Shown: positions 8,117 to 16,666, numbered from the stretch's first letter. The stretch: 39,528 bases of DNA from CAYOKT01 sp964404605 (GCA_964404605.1 CAYOKT010000019.1:1-39528), one strand, 5' to 3'. Made by a program: numbers and translations. Notes: generated by a model from the letters alone, not told the origin.

Positions 8117-9532
8117 TCAGGGGAAAATACCCAGTTCGAGGTAGTTGCGGGCGATCTTGTCGATCGCCAGGATGAACGCCGCGGTGCGCAGGTCGGGAAC
8201 ACCCTCGGTCGCGAGCATCGTCTCGCGGATCGCGGCGTAGCTTTCCATCATCGTCTGGTCCAGCCCGGAAATGACAAGGGTCAGCTCGTCCGCGCCGCGC
8301 ATGATCATCTTCCGCTCTTCGGGGGTGAAATACTTTCCGGTCTTCCGCTCGATGGATTCCACGAGGGTGTGCAGCATCGCCTCTTCGTGCTTCTGGGTCA
8401 TGCGCCCGAAGCGTACGTGCGACAGGTTCTTCAGCCATTCGAAGTAGCTGACCGTCACACCACCGGCGTTGGCGTAGATATCCGGCACCACGAGGACATT
8501 CTTCTCGCGCAGGATCTCGTCCGCCTCGCGGGTCACGGGGCCGTTGGCCGCCTCGATGACAACCTTCGCCCGGATGTTCGCCGCGTTCTCCTTGTGAATC
8601 ACCGATTCGATGGCGGCGGGAACGAGAATGTCACAGTCGATCTCGAGCGGTGGTCCCTCGTAGGGCTCCGCCTCCGGGTAGTCAAGAATGCTGCCGGTCT
8701 CCTTCCGGTGTTCGGCGACCTTCACCGGATCGAGACCATCCTTGTTGAAGATCGCGCCCTCGTATTCCGCGATGGCGATGACCTTCGCATCCGCTTCGTG
8801 GAAGAGTTTCGCGGCGTGATACCCCACGTTTCCCAGCCCCTGCACGACCACCCGCTTGCCGGGGAGCCCCTTGGTCATGCCGCGGGCCCTCATATCCTCG
8901 CGGACGTTGCAGGCTTCCCGGGCGGCGAAGACCACTCCCTGTCCGGTCGCCTCCGTGCGGCCGTGAATCCCGCCGATGCTGATCGGCTTGCCGGTCACGA
9001 CGCCTTCGACGTCCATCATGCCGGGGTTCAGGGTGTTGTAGGTGTCGTAAATCCAGCCCATCTCCCGCGCGCCGGTGCCCACATCGGGCGCCGGGACGTC
9101 CACCGCCGGATCGAGGAACTTCTTCTTCGCCAGCTCGGTGGTGAAGCGCCGGGTGATGCGCTGAAGCTCGCCCTCGGTGTAACGGCGCGGGTCGATTTTC
9201 ACCCCGCCCTTCGCTCCGCCGAAGGGGACATCGACGATGGCGCATTTGTAGGTCATCAGCGAGGCGAGGGCGATCACCTCGTCCTCGTTGACCAGCGGGC
9301 TGTAACGGATCCCTCCCTTCACCGGCATCTTGTGATGGCTGTGTTCGGCCCGCCAGGCATGGATGACCTCGTAACCTCTCTTGGAAGGGAGGGGAAATGC
9401 GATGTGCAGCACGAGATTACAGGTACGGATCTGTTCCAGCAGTCCCTTCGGATAGGTCGTCAATTCAGCGGCCCGGTCGAAATAGGCATCAACATCCGCC
9501 TTGAAGCTGTGAACCTGTTTCGCCTTCGCCAT
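8117..9532 (-). CDS. gdhA: Glutamate dehydrogenase (Glu/Leu/Phe/Val family)
   Basis: This 471-aa enzyme catalyses the reversible oxidative deamination of glutamate to 2-oxoglutarate and ammonium with NAD(P). The catalytic-lysine region HHKMPVKGGIRYSP (66-79), K96 and PFGGAKGG (103-110) are present, as is a Rossmann fold around VVVQGLGNVG. It is longer than the usual ~420-450 aa bacterial enzyme. The C-terminal stretch (HVRFGRMTQKHEE through PDLRTAAFILAIDKI) follows the layout of animal GDH, including its antenna region. The frame opens 50 codons earlier, but ATG 9532 has GGGAGG eight bases upstream. It appears monocistronic. The coenzyme preference cannot be read from the sequence. Confidence 0.93.
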   Translation of the reverse strand: MAKAKQVHSFKADVDAYFDRAAELTTYPKGLLEQIRTCNLVLHIAFPLPSKRGYEVIHAWRAEHSHHKMPVKGGIRYSPLVNEDEVIALASLMTYKCAIVDVPFGGAKGGVKIDPRRYTEGELQRITRRFTTELAKKKFLDPAVDVPAPDVGTGAREMGWIYDTYNTLNPGMMDVEGVVTGKPISIGGIHGRTEATGQGVVFAAREACNVREDMRARGMTKGLPGKRVVVQGLGNVGYHAAKLFHEADAKVIAIAEYEGAIFNKDGLDPVKVAEHRKETGSILDYPEAEPYEGPPLEIDCDILVPAAIESVIHKENAANIRAKVVIEAANGPVTREADEILREKNVLVVPDIYANAGGVTVSYFEWLKNLSHVRFGRMTQKHEEAMLHTLVESIERKTGKYFTPEERKMIMRGADELTLVISGLDQTMMESYAAIRETMLATEGVPDLRTAAFILAIDKIARNYLELGIFP

Positions 9533-9677
9533 GTTGCTACCCTCCCGGATATCGGCCTGCGCCGTGTGAGTGTGGCGAATTCCCCCGATCCCCATCCGCG
9601 GGCGATCGATGCTCTTCGGGAGAGAATACGGTTTTCTTCCCGAAGCGTGCAACCGGGGGCGCTTCGAGCCGGCGATC

Positions 9678-9705
9678 CTCATAGCTCTATTATTAACCCT
9701 GTCAA
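9678..9705 (-). promoter_or_regulatory. Candidate sigma-70-type promoter for glutamate dehydrogenase
   Basis: On the minus strand TTGACA (9705-9700) and TATGAG (9683-9678) are separated by 16 bases, about 145 bases before the gdh start. The -35 hexamer overlaps the inverted repeat at 9698-9718, which is either an operator or a REP hairpin. Confidence 0.35.
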
Positions 9706-9725
9706 CGGAGCTGACAGGGCCACCC
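9698..9725 (-). repeat. REP-like hairpin with GGGTGGCCC head (second stem type)
   Basis: Read on the minus strand, the head GGGTGGC is followed by a 7-bp stem (CCTGTCA/TGACAGG; plus-strand 9698-9704 with 9712-9718). The 15-mer at 9711-9725 recurs, inverted, at 39505-39519, and its core at 26969-26978. The GGGTGGCC head is the same as in the RAYT-flanking REPs but the stem sequence differs. Confidence 0.55.
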
Positions 9726-9780
9726 TGCCGAGCCTGCGATCCGCCTGCGGGGCGGGGCTACGCGGTCCGCAGGAATCCCA

Positions 9781-11094
9781 TTAACAGTCCTTTGCGGCGG
9801 CCCGGCCGGCGAGCCGGCCCGCACGGGCGGCCGATTCGAGGGTCGGGGGCAACCCGGTCGCCGACCAGTCCCCGGCGTAATAGAGGCCGTCGCCCTGGCG
9901 AATCACCGGGCGCGGAGTCTCCGGGCCCAGGGTCGGCGTCGCGCGGGGATACCAGCGCACCTCCACCTCGCCAATCAGGCGCTCCCCGTCGAAAAACCGC
10001 TTCGCCAGGGCGAGGAACTCTCCCTTGAGCGCGGGGAAGTCCGGCTTTTCCCCGGAGGGCAGGGCGGAGAGGACCCGCTCGACGAGAACCCCACCCCGCG
10101 GATGGGGTTCGGCGAACCACACCGCCGGTTTTTCCTCCTCCTCCCCGAGGGGACCGGGCAGCGCATCGACATCCGCGAACCGTCCGCGCAGGGTGAGGAT
10201 CCCGTGGGCGGAGACCGCTCGCGCCGCCTCGACCAGCTCACCGGGCAGGTCTCCGGCGATGCCGTCGAGGGCCCAGGGGGGCAGGGCTATGAGCACCGCG
10301 TCAAAGCTGCCCTTTACATCGCGGCCGGTGATCGTCCAGCGATCGCCGGTTCTCCGCAGTTCACGCGCCGGGGTCCGCAGGTGCACGCGCACCCCCTCCC
10401 GCGGCAGCGTCTCCCCGGCGGGCCCCGTGACAGCCAGCCCGTAATCGCCGCGCACCCAGCCGGCGCGGCGCTGGCGATCGGCCAGCAGCCGGGCGAGCGC
10501 GGAGAGATAGGGCTGCGCGGCGATCTCGCCCGGCTCTCCGTTGCAAATGCTGAGAACGGTGGGCACGCCGAGCCTGCGGCGCAGCGGCTCGGGCCAGTGG
10601 AACTCGTCCCAGTGGTCCGCCACCGTGGGGCCGGGAACCCGGTGAAAGCGGACCGTGCCGTCCCCGAGAAGTTCATCTTCATCCGGCTCGCCCGCCGCCT
10701 GGCGCAGCGATTCCACCAGCGCGCCCGCCGAGGGAAGGCGGCTGAGGAGAGGGAGGAACGGGCTGGTGAGCAGTCCGACCGGCGCGGACCCGGAGCCCAG
10801 CAGGGGGCGCGACAACGGCCAGTAGACCTTGCGAAATCCCGTGATCGCACCGAGGGCAAGGCGGGAGAAGACGAGGTTCCGGGCGGAACCGATGCGGAGC
10901 GAGAGGGTGAGGAAATCATGGTACGCCGTCGAGACCAGGTGGCGGCCCGTGTCGAACCCTTCCCCGCCCGCGGCGCGCCCGCCGAGATGGGGGAGGGCTT
11001 CGTAGAGGGTGACTTCCGCTCCCTCTCTCCTCGCCGCGAGGGCGGCGTAGATCCCAGCGACCCCTCCGCCGATGATCCCGATCCGTCGAGCCAC
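9781..11094 (-). CDS. hpnE: FAD-dependent amine-oxidase-type oxidoreductase, HpnE-like (hydroxysqualene dehydroxylase)
   Basis: This 437-aa flavoprotein starts with a Rossmann fold (RIGIIGGGVAGIYAALAARR), then E and GGRA (LPHLGGRAAG), and closes with the FAD-contacting YYAGDWSATGLPPTLESA. The last motif, and the HLVSTAYHDFLTL region replacing the usual G-Q-H-L, match squalene-associated HpnE better than carotenoid desaturases. HpnE reduces hydroxysqualene to squalene for hopanoid or sterol synthesis. I placed the start at GTG 11094 because AAAGGAG lies six bases upstream. An in-frame ATG at 11133 has no such site. It follows the glycoside hydrolase by 52 bases. No hpnC, hpnD or cyclase is nearby, so the substrate is inferred. 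Confidence 0.72.
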   Translation of the reverse strand: MARRIGIIGGGVAGIYAALAARREGAEVTLYEALPHLGGRAAGGEGFDTGRHLVSTAYHDFLTLSLRIGSARNLVFSRLALGAITGFRKVYWPLSRPLLGSGSAPVGLLTSPFLPLLSRLPSAGALVESLRQAAGEPDEDELLGDGTVRFHRVPGPTVADHWDEFHWPEPLRRRLGVPTVLSICNGEPGEIAAQPYLSALARLLADRQRRAGWVRGDYGLAVTGPAGETLPREGVRVHLRTPARELRRTGDRWTITGRDVKGSFDAVLIALPPWALDGIAGDLPGELVEAARAVSAHGILTLRGRFADVDALPGPLGEEEEKPAVWFAEPHPRGGVLVERVLSALPSGEKPDFPALKGEFLALAKRFFDGERLIGEVEVRWYPRATPTLGPETPRPVIRQGDGLYYAGDWSATGLPPTLESAARAGRLAGRAAAKDC

Positions 11095-11146
11095 CTGCCG
11101 CTCCTTTCCCCCGTGTCGCCTCACAGCCCGCATGTTAGGGTATTTT

Positions 11147-12340
11147 TCAGCGCTTCGCGAGCATCTCGAGAACCAGCGCCGCGGTCCAGGTGAAGGAGTC
11201 GGCGCCGAGTCCCCGGCCGGTCTCCGGGTGGAAATACTCGTGGAACCCGAAGCGGTCCACCATCTCCAGGGTGCGGTCCCGCAGCGCATCGCCGAACAGG
11301 GGCAGGAACAGCCAGTTCATGTTCACCCACACCGGCCCGCGCCAGTAGCAGAGGGGGTCGTACTCCGGCGCGCCCGGCGATGTGCTCGGCAGCGGCCAGG
11401 GGGACTGGAAGTGCCTGCCCAGGTTCTCGCTCACCGCCTCGCGCACGGCGGCGGGCAGATCCAGCACCGCGGGATAATGCGCGGCGAGGACATCCGGGGC
11501 CGACCACTCCCCGGAGAGGGTGTCGTAATAGCGGAACCGGCCGAGTTCCCCGCTCCACAACCGCTCGACCAGCGCGCTTCGGATGGCGCCGGAGGAGTCG
11601 GGCTCGCGCCGCGAGTATCCCACCTCGCCGGCGAGCCGGGTCAGCTCCTCCTCGGCGCGGGCCAGCAGACCGCTCATCAGGGGGTCGTAGACGAAGAAGG
11701 ACCCGGAGCGGAACCCGGATTCGGCGATCTGGCGGACGAGAACCACGTAACGCCGGTACTCATCGTCGGTGGGGCGCTCCGCGGTGTCCGTGATCCACTT
11801 GATGTCCGTCCGTTGAAACGGGGGCGCCTGCGAGGGGTCCACGGCGCGCAGCGGCGCATCCCAGGCCGGGTTGTTGTCCAGCCCGCTCTCCCAGGGGTGA
11901 ACCACCGCGACCAGGTTCCAGCCGAGGGGATCACGCTCGCGGAGGAAGAAGGTGTGCGCCCGTTCGATGGCGGGCAGGAGCTCGCGGATGGCCGCCCGGT
12001 CCACACCAGCCTCGAGCAGACTGCGGAGGGCGAGGGCGAAGACGGGGGGCTGGGTGATCGAGGAGGTGCCGCCGGAACCCCACAGCTCGGGTCCGGGGAA
12101 ATACTCGCTCGAATGCGGATCGAAGCGGATGTGCGGGATGCGGCCGTCTTCCCATTGTCCGTCCAGCAGGGAACGCATTTCCCGCAGGCCGCGCGGGGGG
12201 TCGATGCAGGCCCAGCCGATGGCGGCGAAGGCCGAGTCCCAGGCCCACTGGAGCGGGTAGAGGTTGGGGGCGGGGACGGTGTGACTGCCGCGGTCATTGC
12301 CCCGCAGGACCTCCGCCGCCCGGTTGAACAGTCGTTTCAC
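11147..12340 (-). CDS. MGH1/GH63-like glycoside hydrolase (mannosylglycerate hydrolase or trehalase-like)
   Basis: This 397-aa (alpha/alpha)6-barrel enzyme has WAWDSAFAAIGW near the N-terminus, YWRGPVWVNMNWLF and HEYFHPETGRGLGADSFTWT near the C-terminus, all signatures of the GH63 and MGH1 family. Close bacterial relatives hydrolyse mannosylglycerate or glucosylglycerate, and others act on alpha-glucosides. There is no signal peptide, so it acts in the cytoplasm, perhaps on a compatible solute or storage sugar. The GTG start at 12340 has GGGAGG five bases upstream. The HpnE-like gene follows in the same direction with no obvious terminator between. The exact substrate is open. Confidence 0.78.
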   Translation of the reverse strand: MKRLFNRAAEVLRGNDRGSHTVPAPNLYPLQWAWDSAFAAIGWACIDPPRGLREMRSLLDGQWEDGRIPHIRFDPHSSEYFPGPELWGSGGTSSITQPPVFALALRSLLEAGVDRAAIRELLPAIERAHTFFLRERDPLGWNLVAVVHPWESGLDNNPAWDAPLRAVDPSQAPPFQRTDIKWITDTAERPTDDEYRRYVVLVRQIAESGFRSGSFFVYDPLMSGLLARAEEELTRLAGEVGYSRREPDSSGAIRSALVERLWSGELGRFRYYDTLSGEWSAPDVLAAHYPAVLDLPAAVREAVSENLGRHFQSPWPLPSTSPGAPEYDPLCYWRGPVWVNMNWLFLPLFGDALRDRTLEMVDRFGFHEYFHPETGRGLGADSFTWTAALVLEMLAKR

Positions 12341-12530
12341 GACGACCTCCCGTTCGGTGCTTCTCTTTGTCGCTGAAGCGTTGAGTACGAGTTGACGGGA
12401 AGGTTGGGGAAACAGCCCTCCAGGTCAAGGCTCCGGGGGCGATAGAAGTTCCGCCGGGTGCGTCCGGGAGCCCGTGGAAATCGCCCGGAGTGCCCGGAGG
12501 GGCGATGAGGCATGGCGCGGCGAAGGGCCT

Positions 12531-12538
12531 TATATTCC
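12531..12538 (+). promoter_or_regulatory. TATnTT-type promoter box before etfB
   Basis: TATATTCC lies 45 bases before the etfB start, in a local AT-rich pocket of GC-rich DNA. It resembles the other TATnTT boxes at 21843, 24901, 27181, 30543 and 32445. No clear upstream element is seen. Confidence 0.35.
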
Positions 12539-12582
12539 TTCCCTGTTGGCAAAAGCAAGGTATAACCGGTGGAGGAGAGGGG

Positions 12583-13332
12583 ATGAACATCGCGGTACTC
12601 GTGAAACTGGTGCCCGACACCGCCGCTTCGATCCGTCTGACCCCGGAGAAGGACTGGATCGAGACGCGCGACCTCAACTGGGTGCTCAATCCCTACGATG
12701 AATACGCCGTCGAGGAGGCGTTGAAGCTGTCCGGGGAGAGGGGCGGTGAAGTCACCGTCATCACCTTCGGCCGCGAACAGGCGAAGGAGGCCCTGCGGAA
12801 AGCGCTGGCGATGGGGGCGCACAAGGCGGTCCACGTGCAGAAGGAGGAGTACACGGATCTCCTCGGCACGGCGGCCGCGATCGCGGACATCCTGCGCGGG
12901 AAAGGTTTCGACCTGGTCTTCGCGGGTTTCAAGGCGGCGGATGATGACTGCGCCGCGATCGGCGCGATGGTGGCGACCCTCCTCGAGATCCCCTGCATCA
13001 CCGAGGTGGTCGAACTCGAGGTCGGCGAGGGTTCGTTGCGTGCAAAACGTGAAATCGAGGGTGGAACCGAGATCTACGAGGCGCCGCTCCCCTGCCTGAT
13101 CACCGCCCAGAAAGGGCTGAACGAGCCGCGCTATCCCTCCCTGAAGGGGATCATGATGGCGAAGAAGAAGCCGATCGAGGTGCTGGAAGCCGCACCCGCC
13201 GAGGCGAGAGTGGAGACCCTCAGGATGAGCTATCCCCCGGAACGCCCCCCCGGGAAGATCGTCGGGGAAGGGGTCGAGGCGGTGGGCGAATTGGTTCGCC
13301 TGCTCCGTGAAGAAGCCAAGGTGATCGACTGA
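12583..13332 (+). CDS. etfB: Electron transfer flavoprotein beta subunit
   Basis: This 249-aa protein pairs with EtfA to carry electrons from acyl-CoA and other flavin dehydrogenases to the quinone pool or a bifurcating partner. The adenine-nucleotide alpha-hydrolase-like fold is recognisable by MNIAVLVKLVPDT, LNPYDEYAVEEALKL, VITFGREQAKEALRKALAMG and the loop GFKAADDDCAAIGAMVA. The frame opens earlier, but ATG 12583 has GGAGGAGAGGGG just upstream. The gene is 13 bases from etfA and shares its terminator. No ETF-quinone oxidoreductase or acyl-CoA dehydrogenase lies in the window, so the electron donor is unknown. Confidence 0.93.
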   Translation: MNIAVLVKLVPDTAASIRLTPEKDWIETRDLNWVLNPYDEYAVEEALKLSGERGGEVTVITFGREQAKEALRKALAMGAHKAVHVQKEEYTDLLGTAAAIADILRGKGFDLVFAGFKAADDDCAAIGAMVATLLEIPCITEVVELEVGEGSLRAKREIEGGTEIYEAPLPCLITAQKGLNEPRYPSLKGIMMAKKKPIEVLEAAPAEARVETLRMSYPPERPPGKIVGEGVEAVGELVRLLREEAKVID

Positions 13333-13345
13333 GGGGGACGGCGCA

Positions 13346-14299
13346 ATGAGTGTTCTTGTCATTCTGGAAGTGCGCGGCGGCGAGGTGAAGAAAGCCGCCC
13401 TGGAAGCGTTGAGCGTGGGACGGAAGATCACCGAGTCCATCGGGGGAACCCTCAGCGCGGTGGCGGCCGGCGACTCCCTCGCCGGGGCGGTGGAGGCTGC
13501 GAAGAGGTACGGGGCGGAGAAGGTGTATGTCCACGAGGACGCCTCCCTCTCCCACTATGCCCCGGACGCCTGGGTGGCGGCGGCCGCGGAGGCGGCGTCG
13601 CAGTCCGGCGCGAAGGTGATTCTCGTTGCCGCGACCTCGTTCGGGCGCGATCTCGCCCCCCGTGTCGCGGCGAAACTCGGGGTGATGATCCTGCCGGATG
13701 TGACCGGGCTGGAGGTCGAGGACGGTACCGTCGTCGCCACCCGGCCGGTGTACGCGGGCAAGGCTTACATGAAGATCGCCGCCAAGGCGCTGCCGGTGGT
13801 GATCAGCGCCCGCCCGCGGGTGTTCGAGGCGGCGGAAGCGCCCGGCGCGGGCGAGCGGGTGGAGATTTCGCCCGCGTATGAGGTTCGTTCCCGGGTGGTC
13901 GAGGTCGAGGCGGCGGGAAGCGGGAAGCTCGATGTCGCCGAGGCGGACCGCATCGTCAGCGGCGGACGCGGGATGCAGAGCCCGGAGAATTTCGCCCTCG
14001 TCGAGCAGCTCGCCGACCTCCTCGGGGCGGCGGTCGGGGCCAGCCGCGCGGTGGTCGATGCCGGCTGGCGGCCCCACTCCGAACAGGTCGGGCAGACCGG
14101 GAAGACTGTCAGCCCCTCTCTCTACATCGCCCTCGGCATCTCCGGCGCGGTGCAGCACCTCGCCGGGATGAGGACCTCGAAGGTCATCGTCGCGGTGAAC
14201 AAGGATGCCGACGCGCCGATTTTCAAGTTGGCCGATTACGGCATCGTCGGCGATGCGATGCAGGTGGTCCCGGCGCTCATCGAGGAGCTGAAAAAGTAG
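13346..14299 (+). CDS. etfA: Electron transfer flavoprotein alpha subunit
   Basis: The 317-aa subunit has the N-terminal ETF fold and the C-terminal FAD-binding domain. That domain is marked by VSGGRGM, then WRPHSEQVGQTGKTVSPSLY and the IALGISGAVQHLAGM loop, and ends NKDADAPIFKLADYGIVGD. These are the canonical FAD contacts. It has no ferredoxin extension, so it is a plain EtfA. ATG 13346 follows GAGGGGGACGGCGCA. The strong terminator at 14369 closes the two-gene operon. Confidence 0.95.
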   Translation: MSVLVILEVRGGEVKKAALEALSVGRKITESIGGTLSAVAAGDSLAGAVEAAKRYGAEKVYVHEDASLSHYAPDAWVAAAAEAASQSGAKVILVAATSFGRDLAPRVAAKLGVMILPDVTGLEVEDGTVVATRPVYAGKAYMKIAAKALPVVISARPRVFEAAEAPGAGERVEISPAYEVRSRVVEVEAAGSGKLDVAEADRIVSGGRGMQSPENFALVEQLADLLGAAVGASRAVVDAGWRPHSEQVGQTGKTVSPSLYIALGISGAVQHLAGMRTSKVIVAVNKDADAPIFKLADYGIVGDAMQVVPALIEELKK

Positions 14300-14368
14300 G
14301 CGGCTGCGCCACCCGGCTCGCCGCTGGTGTTTCCGACCCGGCGGATGGGTATTCGTGGCAGAGATGGT

Positions 14369-14393
14369 AAAGCCCCCGGTTCGGGGGCTTTTT
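14369..14393 (+). terminator. Rho-independent terminator after etfBA
   Basis: A perfect 10-bp stem (14369-14378 with 14382-14391, AAAGCCCCCG/CGGGGGCTTT) closes a GTT loop and runs into a five-T tract. It lies 70 bases after the etfA stop. The complementary strand has a shorter T-run and would terminate the convergent CBS gene less well. Confidence 0.92.
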
Positions 14394-14560
14394 ATTGCCC
14401 ATGGACCGCGTGGGGGGCCCGAAGGGGCAACTCGCAAATCCATGAGTCGGATGCGAAGAGGGAGCGGTCAGAAACGAAAGCGACACAATTCACAAGGGGG
14501 TCCGAAGGACGAACCGGGCGGCGCGGTTCACGCTCCAAACGGGCGGGTGGGGGGACGAGC

Positions 14561-14998
14561 TTAGTATCCGGTTCCCGAGATGTAGTTCTTCAGGTAGTGG
14601 ATTTCGGCTTCGCGGTGTTCCGCGGTCGCCTTGACGACGTCGCCGATGGAGACCAGGCCGACCAGCAACCCTTCCGCGACCACCGGCAGGTGGCGGACCC
14701 GCTGCTCGGTCATCACCGCCATCGCCTCCTCCACCGACGCGGTGGGGAAACCGCAGACGAGGTCACGGGTCATGAACTCGTCCACCGTGGTCACGGCCGG
14801 AGCAATCCCCTCGTTCAGCGTGGCGCGCAGGTTGTCCCGCTCGGTGAAGATGCCGAGGGGCTGGTTCTTTTCATTCACCACGAGGACCGCGCCGACCTTG
14901 TTCTCCACCATCACCCTTACAGCCTCAAGAATGGTGGTGCCGGGTTGAACGCTGATGACCCTCGGGCCCTTCCGCTCGAGTATGTCGCGCAGCAGCAT
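14561..14998 (-). CDS. Stand-alone two-CBS-domain protein
   Basis: This 145-aa protein is two CBS domains back to back (about 10-62 and 75-128), each with the GI-F-TERD or GLVSIGDVV signature end. CBS pairs bind adenosine nucleotides or SAM and regulate partner proteins. No enzyme or transporter domain is attached. ATG 14998 has a near-perfect Shine-Dalgarno (AAAGGAGG, five bases upstream on the minus strand), suggesting strong expression. Neighbours on both sides are metabolic genes in opposite orientation, so the partner is not indicated. Confidence 0.9.
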   Translation of the reverse strand: MLLRDILERKGPRVISVQPGTTILEAVRVMVENKVGAVLVVNEKNQPLGIFTERDNLRATLNEGIAPAVTTVDEFMTRDLVCGFPTASVEEAMAVMTEQRVRHLPVVAEGLLVGLVSIGDVVKATAEHREAEIHYLKNYISGTGY

Positions 14999-15044
14999 AC
15001 GACCTCCTTTGATTGTTTGCTACCCCCCCCTCGGACTATGAGTC

Positions 15045-15074
15045 TATGTACGGGGAAGAGGTATTCAACGTCAA
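15045..15074 (-). promoter_or_regulatory. Candidate promoter for the CBS protein
   Basis: On the minus strand TTGACG (15074-15069) and TACATA (15050-15045) are 18 bases apart. The start would give a leader of about 40 bases. A C8 tract (15023-15030 on the plus strand) lies between this box and the ribosome binding site. Confidence 0.35.
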
Positions 15075-15189
15075 GAATGATACGCACATCTCTCCGGATT
15101 TCTCCCTTCGCATCTTCCGAAGACAGTAAAAGTTCCGGCGATCCGGGGTGGGAAAGGCAGGCGAAGGAGGGTGCGCGGATCTCAATGGC

Positions 15190-15220
15190 TTGCGCAGAGT
15201 GTTAGGAGCGTCTACCTTGT
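15190..15220 (+). promoter_or_regulatory. Candidate promoter for fabL
   Basis: TTG (15190-15192) is followed after 20 bases by TACCTTGT (15213-15220), a spacing like the Bacteroidetes -33/-7 promoter. The box is an imperfect match to TAnnTTTG. The gene starts 70 bases downstream. Confidence 0.25.
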
Positions 15221-15289
15221 GTGCCGCACAGCGCCCGCGTCGACGCTCATTGGAGCGGACCGGGCGGGAGCATTGAGAGGGGCGGTACC

Positions 15290-16048
15290 ATGGTGGATCT
15301 GAGCGGACAAGTGGCCCTGGTGACCGGCGGGTCACGGGGTATCGGGCGCGCCATCGCCCTGCGGCTGGCGGAGATGGGCGCGGACGTGGCGATCAACTTC
15401 TGGCGCAATCGCAAGGCCGCCGAGGAGACCGTCGAGGCCATCCGGGCGTATGGTCACAAGGGCGAGGTCTACAAGGCGAACGTCGGGCTGAAGGAACAGT
15501 TGCACGGCCTGTTCGAACGGCTCGCGGTGGATTTCGATGGCCGGCTTGACATCCTCGTCTCGAACGCCGCCTCCGGCGTGCTCAAGCCCGCGCTGGAACT
15601 GACCTACCGTCACTGGCAGTGGACGATGGACATCAACGCCGCGACGCTGATGCACTTAGCCAAGCACGCCGTCCCCCTGATGGGCGACCGGGGCGGGAAG
15701 ATCATCGCCATCTCCTCCCTCGGCTCGGTGCGCGCCATCCCCGGCTATGCCGCCGTCGGCGCCTCCAAGGCGGCGCTGGAATCCTTCGTGCGCCACCTCG
15801 CGATCGAGCTGGCGCCGCGCGGGATCAATGTGAACACCATCTCCGCCGGGGTGGTGGAGACCGACGCCCTGAAGCACTTCCCGAACCGCGAACAACTGCT
15901 CGATGGCAGCCTGCGCAAGACCCCTGCCGGGCGGCTGGCCGTCCCCGGGGAGATCGCCGATGCCGTGCTCTTCCTCGTCAGCCCCTATGCGAAGATGATT
16001 CACGGTCATACGCTGGTCGTGGATGGCGGGTACTCCATCGTCGCGTGA
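15290..16048 (+). CDS. fabL: Enoyl-[acyl-carrier-protein] reductase, FabL type (NADPH)
   Basis: This 252-aa short-chain dehydrogenase reduces trans-2-enoyl-ACP in the last step of fatty acid elongation. It has the cofactor loop TGGSRGIG (12-19). It aligns by eye with Bacillus FabL through NAASGVLKPALEL, HWQWTMDIN, ISSLGSVR, DALKHFPNREQLL and TPAGRL. The catalytic pair is Y153-x6-K160 (GYAAVGASK), the enoyl-reductase spacing, and the usual Y-x3-K tyrosine position is valine, which separates it from ordinary SDR ketoreductases. I chose ATG 15290 (GAGAGGGGCGG upstream). The frame extends 23 codons further with no conserved sequence. FabL enzymes are reported to be triclosan-tolerant. It is not in a fab cluster. 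Confidence 0.88.
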   Translation: MVDLSGQVALVTGGSRGIGRAIALRLAEMGADVAINFWRNRKAAEETVEAIRAYGHKGEVYKANVGLKEQLHGLFERLAVDFDGRLDILVSNAASGVLKPALELTYRHWQWTMDINAATLMHLAKHAVPLMGDRGGKIIAISSLGSVRAIPGYAAVGASKAALESFVRHLAIELAPRGINVNTISAGVVETDALKHFPNREQLLDGSLRKTPAGRLAVPGEIADAVLFLVSPYAKMIHGHTLVVDGGYSIVA

Positions 16049-16096
16049 ACCCGCGACGATTCAGCGTATGGGGTTCCCTCCACCGGGAGCGGTCCG

Positions 16097-16666
16097 CTAA
16101 TAGAGGAACGGCACGAGACGCCACGTCCTGTTGCTGTACTCCCGGTATTCCTCCCCGAAAGCCTCGAGCAGGGCCGCCTCCTCCGTCCTGATCCTGTGCA
16201 GGAACGCAAACCCGACGGGCAGCAGGACGAGGAAGAAGGTCACGACGTTCGCGTAGATCATCCCCACGCTGGCGAAGGCCATGAGAACCCCGGTGTAAGC
16301 GGGGTGGCGGAGGTGACGGTAGGGGCCGTGCCGGATCAAGGTGTGGTCCTGCCGGATGCTGACATCCACGGTGAAGAAGCGCTTCAAGGTCAGGATGGCG
16401 GACCAGCGGAGCAGAACGCCGCCGGCCAACAGCAGGACCCCCGCCGCCGTGCAGAACGGCGCCAGGGAGTCCAGGCGCCCCACCCGTCCGGTGACACCGA
16501 GAAAGATGCCCGCGGTCATGCAGATGGTGATGACCAGCCAGAGAAAACGCAGCGTGGACCGGTCCGAGTCGCGGGAGGTGTCGCCCTTTCGGCGCTTCAC
16601 GAAAAGAAGCACAACCTCGGAGACTCCCCAGAGAAGCAGGGCGAGCTGTGCATACCAGGCGAACAA
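16097..16666 (-). CDS. Isoprenylcysteine carboxyl methyltransferase-family membrane protein
   Basis: This 189-aa integral membrane protein has about five hydrophobic segments. The C-terminal signature HGPYRHLRHPAYTG followed by RIRTEEAALLEAFGEEYREY is that of the ICMT/PEMT-like SAM-dependent membrane methyltransferases. Bacterial members methylate lipids or small molecules rather than prenylated proteins, and the substrate here is unknown. The start is TTG 16666, with GAGGAGGGAG four to six bases upstream. The gene is convergent with fabL (48 bases between stops). It lies downstream of the barrel gene but is probably separated from it by the hairpin at 16785. Confidence 0.78.
   Translation of the reverse strand: MFAWYAQLALLLWGVSEVVLLFVKRRKGDTSRDSDRSTLRFLWLVITICMTAGIFLGVTGRVGRLDSLAPFCTAAGVLLLAGGVLLRWSAILTLKRFFTVDVSIRQDHTLIRHGPYRHLRHPAYTGVLMAFASVGMIYANVVTFFLVLLPVGFAFLHRIRTEEAALLEAFGEEYREYSNRTWRLVPFLY

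Noticed and set aside
7502..9784. A 760-codon plus-strand open frame
   Set aside because: It is antisense to three well-supported minus-strand genes and its composition is that of a high-GC shadow frame.
15023..15030. C8 tract in the CBS-gene leader as a phase-variation switch
   Set aside because: It is in an untranslated leader of a housekeeping-like gene and there is no sign of surface function. It could equally be a homopolymer in high-GC DNA.
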